64,000 nucleotides of DNA from the NCBI RefSeq assembly GCF_030272615.1, contig NC_081412.1, forward strand, positions 545,918,202 to 545,982,201, given 5' to 3'. Origin of the DNA: Cryptomeria japonica. Its lineage: Eukaryota; Streptophyta; Pinopsida; Cupressales; Cupressaceae. Below the pieces are notes generated by a model. It saw only the letters and a program-made list of their open reading frames with translations. It was not told the origin of the DNA and did no database searches. Both the position numbers and the translations under genes were made by a program. Below are positions 55,094 to 64,000 of the stretch, piece after piece (the stretch's first letter is position 1; each line of letters opens with the position of its first letter).

Positions 55094-56314
55094 TATTGGC
55101 CATTTGGTGGAATTGATTATGTGTTGCAGTGATGTTTTGTTATTGATGCCAACACTAGCTATTTGGATGCTTTACCGACACCCTTTTGGTCCTAGTAGGA
55201 TGAGTGGTTTTTGGTTATCTTGGATCCGACATGATCTAGTAGGCTCCAGTATAGTTTGGTGATGGAATCAGCTTGTTCATGATACTTATACTCATATTTG
55301 GTCAGTTGGTTTTGGTCTGGTAATTGGTTGATATCCTACTTGCTTAGAAGATTTGTTTTCTGGTTTTGACGAGGGTTTCACTGACAGAGCTTTTGGTGGA
55401 GATATTTGATGAATTGCATAAGTGGTGTTGGTGTAAATTCTGGTGGAGGTTTAGGATGTTGTTGGTGACCATGTTCGAGACTTAGCTGATGGAGATAATT
55501 ACTATGGTGTGTGGACCTATACTTGGTCCCGGTTGATCTTGGTTGTGGATCGGCTTTAATGTAACATGTGGATAGGACCTATTAATGTATTTATGAGATG
55601 TCTTATGTGTTGATATTATTTGTTTGGTCTAAGGCCGACATGGGTTGTAATTATGTAATTGGTTTATTATCTGGTGGCTGACTTGATTGTTTATGGTCGA
55701 GGGTTTGTGTATATAGATGTAAGATCTCATTGTAGATCATCATGGTTATTGTTAGAGGTCATGGTCAAGGAATGTAATGTGCGAATAATGTAATATCATT
55801 CAGGTAGAAGAGTTGGTCGATCATTGGAGATCAAATTGGGTTTATGTAAGAGAATTTAGTCCTCCGATATTGAGCTTAACTGGAACTGTATTCAGGCATA
55901 GGAGATGTTATCTTTTGCAGTTCAACACTTCTTCAGATTATAGTCTGGATTTATATGTAGTCTGTGAGGCTCCTTTTGTGATGAGCAATGCACTTTAGGT
56001 TGCTGGCCTTCCTGCAAGTGCAGGCACCTCAATTGTAATTCACATACTTACTGCAAAAGTATTATCTGATTGTGGGTAGGCTTCCCATCGTGGTTTTTCC
56101 CTTTACTGGGTTTTCCATGTAAAAATCTTGGTGTCATGTGGATGGTATTTATTCTGTGATTATTGTTTATACTTAATTGGTTTATGTGCTATTCCGATAT
56201 TAATTTTTTGGGTTCCGGTATTAAAGTTTAAATTGCTAATGGTTCCGGTAATCCGTGACAACTGATTCACCCCCCCCCTCTTAGTTGTCTTCCGATTATT
56301 TGAACTGTCTAACA
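55094..56314 (+). repeat. 3' LTR of element D
   Basis: 1,221 bp. It starts TATTGGCCATTTGG, where the 5' LTR has TGTTGG, and ends CTGTCTAACA. The perfect ACTAC duplication follows. Confidence 0.93.
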
Positions 56315-56407
56315 ACTACTCCCCCTGAGTAGTAGCATCCCCACATTAGTGCCAAAATGAAAAATATCTTTGATAATACATACCAGACTGATGCCAAACC
56401 ACATCAA

Positions 56408-56977
56408 TCAAGTCTCTACCAGAGGGGCAGAAACTACCAATCTATCTCTGAAATATTCAAATGATTCATTTGGCAAAGGTTTAGTGAAAATATCTGCAAT
56501 CTACTCTTTAGTGTTCACATAAACTAGTATAACTTTATTTGCTTCCACCTTTCCCTTCAAAAAGTTATACTTGATAGATATGTGATTTGTCTTAGAATGA
56601 AATACTGGATTCTTTGATTTATCAATAGCAGTAGAGCTATCACAATGAATAACTACCGGTCCATTACAATCTACCTTTATATCCTTCAACATTTGCTTCA
56701 TCCATAAAACTTGTGTACAGTTAGTAGCAGCAACAACATACTCATCTTCAACAATAGATAAAGAAGTACATGATTGCTTCTTGTTGATCCATGAAACCAA
56801 CTTCTTTCCAAGAAAGAAAGCTCCACTGAAAGTACTTTTTCGGTCATCAACATCGCTAGCCCAATCAGCATCTGTATATGCACATAATGTAAAGTCATCA
56901 TTCTTAGGGTACCACAAACCATATTTTGATGTACCTTGCAAGTATCTAAAAATCCTTTTCACCACACTCTCATGATT
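56408..56977 (-). pseudogene. RNase H of element H
   Basis: The minus-strand frame 56965-56501 is open for 154 codons: KRIFRYLQGTSKYGLWYPKN, AYTDADWASDVDDRKSTFSG and VIHCDSSTAIDKSKNP. The second catalytic residue lies in SIVEDEYVVAA, where AEAEY is usual, so Ala is replaced by Asp beside the Glu. A stop at about 56501 precedes the end block IADIFTKPLPNESF. The natural stop is TGA at 56410-56408. It is better preserved than the equivalent in D. Confidence 0.9.
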
Positions 56978-57900
56978 TTATCTAGGATCACTCTGAAATC
57001 TTGATACAATACAAACATCATTATTTATGTCAGGCCTAGTCTGAGTCAAATAAAGCAGACCTCCAATCATAGATTTGTATTTTATAGGATTTATCGATGC
57101 AAAAACATCTTTTCTTGTCAATTTTTCACTTGTAACCATAGGAGTACTTACAGGTTTAGAATCTCCCATACAAAATTTCTTCAACAATTCCCTAGCATAC
57201 TCAGTTTGAAAGATGAAAATACATTTATCAGTTTGAGTAATCTGCAAACCTAAGAATTTTTTTATTTCCCCAATCATAGACATTTCAAATTCTTTCTCCA
57301 TATTCTTAGAAAATTCCATGTATAACTTATCTTCACCTCCAAAAATAATGTCATCAAAAAATATTTCAATAATCAGTATATCATCATCAGTGATTTTATA
57401 ATATAAATTACTGTCAGTATTACCCTTAGTAAAACCAAGCTTCAAAAGATATTTATTCAAACTTGCATACCAAGCTCTAGGTGCTTGTTTCAATCCATAT
57501 AAAGCTTTCCTTAACCTGTAAACCATGTTTGTATCATCTGATAGTGAAAAACCATCAAGTTGCTCAATATAAACTTCCTCATCAAGATCCCCATTAAAAA
57601 ATGCACACTTAACATCCATTTGATAAACCTTGTAGTTTTATGAGCAGCATAGGCAAGAAATAATCTTACAACTTCAATCCTAGCTATAGGTGTAAAAGTC
57701 TCTCCATAATCAATTCCTTCCTTTTGAGAATATCCTTTACAAACCAATCTAGCCTTATTTCTTACAACTTGACCATCCTCATTCAATTTATTCCTAAAAA
57801 CCTATTTAGTTCCAATAACATTCTTATTTTTAGGTTAGGGAACCAAAGTCCATGTGTTATTTTTCTCAATCTGATATAATTCTTCTTCCATAGCTTTCAA
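56978..57900 (-). pseudogene. reverse transcriptase of element H
   Basis: 57786-57640 shows [20 protein letters not shown] and [18 protein letters not shown] one-base shift near 57635 then moves to 57619-56978, open for 213 codons: [69 protein letters not shown] and [20 protein letters not shown]. The catalytic box is Phe-Phe-Asp-Asp, with both aspartates kept. The stop at 56978 lies just before RNase H. Confidence 0.92.
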
Positions 57901-59149
57901 CCAATATTCATCTTTACATGCCTCAATTACTGATACCGGTTCAACTTGTGAAATTAAACATACCTCATTAGTTGTCAATCTTCTTCTTGTCATTACTCCA
58001 TTGTTCTTATCCCCAATGATTTGATCTTCTGAATGATTCAATCTCACATACCTAGGAGTCTTTTGACTCTCTGTTCCTCTTCCTGGTTCTTCAGTTACTG
58101 TAGAATTTTCTGATACTGTTGGAGTAACTGGTTCAACACTCTATTCCAGTAAAGGTGCTACTAGTTCAGATATAATCATTTACACTGCCGGTTCCTTCTC
58201 ATAAACTCTGATTTGACCTCTTTTCAACTCATCCACTTTGACATTAGCACTTTCCACAATTCTTTGCAATTTCTTGTTATAACATCTATATGCCTTGCTT
58301 TCATTAGAATAACCAAGAAATATGACTTCATCACATCTAGGATCAAATTTGCCAATGATATCATCTCTCTTGATATAACATTTACTACCAAAGATTCTGA
58401 AATACTTAACTGTAGGTGTATTGCCAAACCATAATTCATAAGGTGTCTTGCCAGTTTCTCCTTTGATATGTACTCTATTGAATGTATAAATTGTTGTGCT
58501 CAATGCTTCTCTCTAGTAGATATGAGGTAGACTAGCTTACATCATCATTGTTCTAGCAGCATCCAGGATAGTTTTGTTCTTCCTTTCCACAACTTCATTA
58601 TGCCGAGGTGTCCGGGAAGTAGAAAATTGTCTTCTTATACCATGCTTCTCACAAAATTTATTAAACTCACCGGATGTAAATTCTCCACCATGATCTGACC
58701 TCAAACATTTAATCTTCAAACCTATCTCATTTTCTACTTTAGCTTTAAATATTTTAATCAAATGCTTCAGATTTTTTCCTTATAAAAGTAACCCACATCA
58801 TTCTAGAATAATCATCAATGATTAGCATGAAATATCTATCACCTTGAAAACTTTTAAGTCTAGCAGGGCCACACAAATCAATATGAATAAGATCAAGAAC
58901 ATCATTAGATTTATCGTGTATACTCCTAAAAGAGGTTCTGACCTGTTTCCCCATCTGAAATTCTTTACATACCAGATTATAGGGCTTCAGAATCTTAGGT
59001 ATATCTCTAACTGCCTTAGTTCAACTGATCTTCACAATGCAATCAAAATTCATATGACATGACCTTTTATACCATATCCAACTCTCATCAATCTATGTAA
59101 TCAAACATGTCTTCTCGTCGAAGTTCAAATGAAATATATTACCTTTTGT
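57901..59149 (-). pseudogene. integrase of element H
   Basis: 58954-58754 reads MGKQVRTSFRSIHDKSNDVL, HIDLCGPARLKSFQGD and IDDYSRMMWVTFIRKKSEAF. A frameshift near 58760 leads to 58761-58537: KIKCLRSDHGGEFTSGEFNK and NEVVERKNKTILDAARTMM. The three catalytic acidic residues are all present. After two stops 58503-58180 gives the C-terminal part (GKTPYELWFGNTPTVKYFRI, FLGYSNESKAYRCYNKK). 58047-57835 is the linker to RT with MRLNHSEDQIIGDKNNG. The upstream part near 59000-59140 holds the zinc-binding segment. Confidence 0.9.
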
Positions 59150-59640
59150 CTATGTACCGGTTGCAATCTCCAAACTAGATCTTTTAATGATTTTGCATTT
59201 TCCATCCTTGAACTGTAATTGAAATCCCTTATCCACCAATTGTCCTAAACTCAAAAGATTATGCCTTAAAACTTGAACATAATAAACATTGTCAGTATTG
59301 TTCATACCATCCAATGATATAGTTCCTTTTCCTTTGATCATACATGCTTTGTCATCTCCAAATCTAACTAGACCACCATCGAATTCTTGCAAAGATAGAA
59401 ACTTCCCTTTATCTCCAGTCATATGATGTGAACAACCACTATCAATTACCCATTCATCCTTGTCTTCAATTTTAGCAGCAAGTGCCTTTTCTTCAGGTAC
59501 ATTCTCTTCCAATTCTGAAACATCTTCCTAGATAGCTAGGAACACCCATACCTTCCCATTGTCGAAACCACTAGCAGAGTCTTCCGCCGGATCATCATCA
59601 GAATCAGTAATGCCTTCCTCATCCGCTATGTAGCATTATT
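59150..59640 (-). pseudogene. protease of element H
   Basis: 59512-59150 is open for 120 codons. It shows EDKDEWVIDSGCSHHMTGDK with an intact Asp-Ser-Gly triad, then FDGGLVRFGDDKACMIKGKG and LRHNLLSLGQLVDKGFQLQF. The acidic linker upstream (to about 59640) contains one stop. The domain matches D at 51560-52020. Confidence 0.9.
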
Positions 59641-60626
59641 TGTCTCTATTTTTCATGTACTTATACTTGTTTGATATCCAGGGTTAGGCTTAAAATATAT
59701 TTTAACTCTTTCTTCAAATCTTGAATTCCTTTCAGGATATCTAGATGAAAAATGACCAATCTTATTACATGCAAAATATTTAAAAGGTGCTTTTCCTTCA
59801 TACTTATTTCCTACTAGTCCTTTAGGTACTCTTCTAGCAAATAGTGCTTCAAATTTCTCAAACTCACCATCTTATCTCTTCATATCATCCAATTCCTTTG
59901 CATACAAAGCTTTCCAATCTTGCTTACCGGTTGCTGATGCAGATGCATGAAAAACAAGTTTAGTCTTTATAGCTCTAGAAGGTCCAAATTATTCAAGCTC
60001 AAAAGAGATAATTTCCCAACCAAAGTATCTCTGTTGACAGATGTATTATCTATTTTTCTCAGCTCATTAATAGAAGCAGCCTTCATCTTGTAAGCCAGTG
60101 GTAGGGCTCTCAAAAATTTAGAAACAATTTCATCCTCACTCAGAGTTCCACCACAACATTGAATTCCCATAACAATCTCATTTACCCTTTCCATGAATGC
60201 AGTAATCCTTTCATCTTCTTCCATCTTCAGGTTTTCATATCTCACTCGGTAACCATCAAGTTTAGCAATCTTCACTGTAAGGTCACCTTCATTAAGAGTC
60301 TCCAACTTATCCCTTATAGCCTTTCTAGATTATTTGTTAGTCAATCCCATTATTTGTTGATCAGAAAGTTCTCACAAGAGGGCTTCTCTTGCTCTAAAAT
60401 CATTCTCAAGCTCCTTATCCAAGTTTGCCAGAGGAGGATTTCCTGATGCTAGATTATGAGGTGTGACACCATTCTGTGTGATCTCCCAAATCTCCTTGCC
60501 AAGACATCTTAGATGAGTCTCCATCCTAATCTTCCATACTATGTAATTTGTTCCATTGGGCCTAGGAATATCTATTCGAAAGATAGCTCCAAATGAACTA
60601 GATGAACTTGAATTGTTAGTCGCCAT
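59641..60626 (-). pseudogene. gag of element H (UBN2 type)
   Basis: Starts at Met 60626, 45 bp after the PBS, with a Ser-rich N-terminus, then GAIFRIDIPRPNGTNYIVWK and MGLTNK. Stops occur near 60372 and 60330. 60305-59967 is open: LDGYRVRYENLKMEEDERIT and CGGTLSEDEIVSKFLRALPL. The CCHC box near 59750-59790 is altered, reading YFACNKIGHFSSRYPER-like with its first and last Cys lost. Across about 60030 the frame is continuous, which gives the empty site for E in D. Confidence 0.88.
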
Positions 60627-60670
60627 AGGATCTTCCTCAAGTGGTTAATCTTTCAGTAGAGAGGACCAAT

Positions 60671-60682
60671 GCTCTGATACCA
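60671..60682 (-). other. primer-binding site of element H
   Basis: Minus strand TGGTATCAGAGC, perfect tRNA-Met type, two bases from the right LTR. Confidence 0.9.
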
Positions 60683-60684
60683 AT

Positions 60685-61957
60685 TGTTAGACAATTCAAA
60701 TAATTGGAAGACAACTGAGAGGGGGCGGGGGTGAATCACTTGTCACAGATTACCAGAACCTTAAGCAATTCAAACTTTAATACCGCAACCCAAAACATTA
60801 ATACCGCAACCCAAAACATTAATACCAAAATGCTTAAACCAAATACTAGAATAACAGTTAAACCAATTAAGTATAAATAATAATGACAAAATAAATACCA
60901 TCCACATGATGCCAAAATTTATACATGGAAAACCCGATAAAGAGAAAAACCACGGTGGGAAGCCTACCCATAGTCAGATAATACTTTTGCAGTAGGTATG
61001 TGAATTACAATTGAGGGGCCTGCACTTGCAGGAAGGCCAACAACCTAGAGTGCACAGCTCATCACAAAAGGAATCTCACTGACTGCATAGAAATCTAGAC
61101 TACAATCCAGAGAAGTGTTTGAACTACAAAGATAGCATCTCCTATGCCTGAGTACAGTTCCAGTTCAGCGCAATACCAGAGGACTAAATCCTCTTACATA
61201 AACACAATTATATCTCCAATGATCGACCAAATCCTTCGCCTGAATGATATTACATTATTCACACATTACATATCCATATCCCATTCCTATTTCCCCTACC
61301 ATGATCTACAATAAGAACTTATATCATATATATATATATATATACAAACCCTTGACCATAAACAATGAGGTCGGCCACTAGACAATAAACCAATTACATA
61401 ATTACAAAACATGTTGGCCTTAGACCAAACAAATAATATCCAACACATAAGACATCCTAGAAACACATCGAGAGGTCCAATCCACACATTACATGAAGAC
61501 GGTCTATAACCTAGATCAACTGGGACCCAATATAGGTCCACACGCTAAAGCAATGATCTCTATCCACCAAGTCTCGAACATGATCACCAACAACATCCCG
61601 AAACTCCACCAGAAGCTACACCAACACTACTTATGCAATTCATCAAAGATCTTCATCAAAAGCTCTACCAGTGAAACCCTCGTCAGAACCAGAAGCCAAT
61701 CTTCCAAGCAAACAAGATAGCATCCGATCACTAGACCAAAACCAATTGACTGAATATGAACATGAGTATCATGAATAAGCCAATTCCATAACCAAACCAT
61801 ACCGGAGCCTATCGGATCATGCCAGATCCAAACCAACCAGAAACTACTCAACCTACTGAGACCAAAAGGGTGCTAGTAAAGCATCCAAACAACTAGTGTT
61901 GACATCAATGACAAAACATCAATGCAACACATAATCAATTCATCCAAATGGCCAAAA
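60685..61957 (-). repeat. 5' LTR of element H
   Basis: 1,273 bp. It matches 30366-31591 but is longer by a duplicated ACCGCAACCCAAAACATTA unit near 60781-60825, an expanded (TA)n run at 61327-61344 and the ATGACAAAACATCA segment near 61908. The terminal CCAACA is now CCAAAA. Confidence 0.9.
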
Positions 61958-63787
61958 ATTTACTCACTTTTGCACTAGTGCTTGATTTATGCTATTTATA
62001 ACTACTGCTTGGAGAAAATCCCCGTTCTCAATCCCACTCCACCCCACAATCCCCCTAGGAATTGTGACAAAAACCTTCCTCCTCCTAGCAACTCCACGAG
62101 GAAAATTGCCTTTAAAGATGAAAAACCATCCTCGTCCCACTTCATTTCTTTGCATAATTCTCTTCTTTGCTCTCCAAAGAGGAAAAAAATTACCCTAGGG
62201 TGTGGTGCACCCTCGCTTGTGGTTGACATTGGTTCTAAAAAGACTTCATATAAGGGCAAAAAACTTGTTAGTACCCCCTAATAGATTTAGCCCCAAGTTT
62301 ACGAGTGGAAAAGACAAATAAATAATTAGGTCTCTAGAAAACAATCCTATTGCTTCCCCCTCCCCTAATATTGATATTTCTGACAACAAGCTTTTCAAAG
62401 ATGATAGAACCACCTCCTTAGGAGAATAAAGGTCTGCTAGATTGGCTAAAATTTTGGTTGCTGCAATGATTGCTTAGACCATAGCAAAATCCACCTAAAG
62501 ACATAAATGATGAACAATTAAAAGAATCCACTTTTAATAATGAGGAAACCGAGGGTAATGATGAAACACATGATGAGCCCCTTAGCCTAGTTCTTGAAGA
62601 CTCCCTATAACATCCCCCCTTAGCCAAAACCAAATTCAATGAGCACTTAAATGGTTTAACAATCTTAAGGATTATGGGGATGATGAAGCTAAGAAATAGA
62701 ATGTCGGGGGTGGTATCGAATACCAGGACTGATATTACTAGTTGTGGAGTTGGAGGATCTAATTGCTAGGGTTGATAGCTTGGAGACCTCCTATAATTTC
62801 TTGAGATTTGAAAAAAAGAGAAAGGATTAAATGCCTATAGAATGGTGTGGAAAATTTGGTCAGAATCAACAAAAATCTGATGCAAAAAGTGATTATGGAG
62901 GTGGTGATAGTGGGTAAAAATATTCAGGAAAAGAAAAAGAAAAAGAACTCATGTAAGGGTGACAAATGCTCAAGCTGAAGGAAATAAGATCCATGCCCTG
63001 CCCATTTGGGAAGTGGAATTGAAGGAGATTTTTGATGGATGTGGCTATATTTATTAGTGCCCCCTTTATTATTTCTTTGTGTTGTTTTCTATTGTTATCT
63101 ATTTTTAGGTTGTTGTTTCTGAACTCTATTAGTAGTAGTAGATTTATGAATAGTTTATATACTCTCTTCTTGTTTGTTTGATGGGCTTGATCTCCAAGAC
63201 CTTATTTTGATATTTATCTAATGGTTTTTGATTTGGATGTATAACAGGTAGGGGCCCTTCCCTCTTAATCTAATAATTTTTTATTTAATTTACAATGGAT
63301 GTAAATCATATTTTTCTTTTCTTTTTATTTCTTCCACAAATAAAAAAACAATGATAAAAAATTCAAAAATATTTTTTGGAAGGAATAAACTTCACTTAGA
63401 TTTTCATCCACCCATTCTAAATTCTATGTTACATTCTTAAAATACAAGAAATTATGCTACACATCTTGTTATTTTGTACATTGGGATTATTCTACATTTC
63501 ATTCTCTTCTTTCATTTGACTTCTCCATGTTAGCATTCTATTTTTTTAATTATAGTATACTCTAAGTTTATGGCTTCTTTATTCATTTTATCAATATTTT
63601 GGTTTTTGGGTTCTATTTTTGTATGATAATAGAAATTTATTGGACTATTCCTTTCATTCTATTTTTCTCAAAGTAATACCTCCATATATTTAAATATCAT
63701 ATTATTCTAAACCATGTCTTTCTATATATTATTTATGTTTTTTTAATAATATTATTTTTAATCTTCTATTGGAACACTGGAAAATCC
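61958..63787 (+). other. flank of H with weak coding remnants, unassigned
   Basis: Continues the sequence interrupted at 30365. 61982-62281 is open for 99 codons (Ser/Pro/Lys-rich, start LEKIPVLNPTPP) and has no known domain. 62740-62950 codes, in broken frames, for a helix-prone Glu/Lys/Leu-rich segment (LEDLIARVDSLETSYNFLRF) that could be a coiled coil. 63000-63787 is T-rich and non-coding. It could be an old non-LTR or DNA-transposon remnant. I cannot assign it. Confidence 0.3.
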
Positions 63788-63904
63788 CACAAGTCCTTGT
63801 TTCCTCTATGCACAAGTACAATAATAATCTTCATATTTTATTTAATACACAAGTCCTTGTTTCCTCTATGCACAAGTACAATAATAATCTTCATATTTTA
63901 TTTA
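63788..63904. repeat. exact tandem duplication of 60-bp period
   Basis: 63788-63844 and 63848-63904 are identical over 57 bases (starting CACAAGTCCTTGTTTCC). Two units only. Confidence 0.97.
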
Positions 63905-64000
63905 GTGTATTAAATGATTTATGTCAATTTTATATTTTTTAAATTATTTATTTTTAATTTTATATTTTTGTATGTTTGGTTTTAGTCTTGTGTTTTTTAT
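63905..64000. other. AT-rich end of window, nothing recognised
   Basis: TTTTATATTTTT-type sequence without coding or structural signal. Confidence 0.6.

Larger units (their letters stand above)
31925..56314 (+). mobile_element. Ty1/copia element D, plus strand, inserted in H
   Basis: Full-length copia element of about 7.05 kb without its insert. It has a 5' LTR (31925-33144), PBS (33147-33158), gag-pol (33191-33810 and 51145-54742), PPT near 55083-55093 and 3' LTR (55094-56314). The target duplication ACTAC is perfect (31920-31924 and 56315-56319). Element E interrupts gag at 33811-51144. D and H share LTRs, gag and pol at high similarity but lie in opposite orientation. Confidence 0.93.
30366..61957 (-). 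mobile_element. Ty1/copia element H, outermost member of the nest
   Basis: Minus-strand copia element of about 7.2 kb without its insert. It consists of a left LTR (30366-31591), PPT and 3' UTR (31592-31924), then after element D the gag-pol (60626-56408), PBS (60682-60671) and right LTR (60685-61957). Flanking GTTTA (30361-30365) and ATTTA (61958-61962) form a 5-bp duplication with one mismatch. D lies at 31925-56314 in the 3' UTR. H and D belong to one family, so D's own 3' UTR (about 54800-54850) gives the uninterrupted sequence. Confidence 0.9.

Overview
This is repeat DNA from a large plant nuclear genome. I see no host gene with support, no rRNA or tRNA gene and no CRISPR array. Dense nesting of plant-type Ty1/copia and Ty3/gypsy elements plus a plant LINE with a C-terminal RNase H suggests a gymnosperm such as a conifer. 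That is an inference, and the species cannot be read from the sequence. Almost every base that can be assigned belongs to a transposable element, and nearly all reading frames are broken.

Left part (1-23347). After a short plant-mobile-domain-like remnant (2-302) and a TA microsatellite, a minus-strand Ty3/gypsy element of the Tat type (element A) runs from its 3' UTR near 2565 through integrase, a second RNase H, RNase H, RT, protease and gag to its leader near 17147. Its protease is split by a composite insertion (7682-13618): a plus-strand gag-protease element (B) whose right end is a different, copia-type LTR. Right of A lies a second, 3'-truncated copy of the same family (A', 17148-23347, minus). 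A' has its 5' LTR, candidate PBS and leader, and carries a solo LTR of a third family (18963-20607) in gag.

Middle (23348-30365). A degenerate plus-strand LINE (ORF1 zinc knuckle, endonuclease, RT, zf-RVT, RNase H) is followed by an unassigned stretch holding a 78-codon open frame.

Right part (30366-61957). This is one nest of five LTR elements, each inserted into the previous one. Their boundaries are fixed by 5-bp target-site duplications and by comparison with uninterrupted sister sequences in the window. H (copia, minus, 30366-61957) is split by D (copia, same family, plus, 31925-56314). D gag is split by E (non-coding 2.5-kb LTR element, minus, 33811-51144). E's LTR is split by F (non-autonomous, minus, 35994-50839). 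F's LTR is split by G (copia, minus, 36390-43738), the best preserved: its whole gag-pol is in one frame with six nonsense codons.

The most unusual content is in F. It has no RT or integrase. It has a gag-like frame (coiled coil plus four degenerate zinc knuckles) and then a second frame of about 1,070 codons coding for a protein I do not recognise, with a globular N-terminal part, a basic middle, an extreme Lys/Glu/Arg tract and a coiled-coil C-terminus.

The last 2 kb (61958-64000) is AT-rich flanking sequence with weak coding remnants and an exact tandem duplication of 60-bp period.
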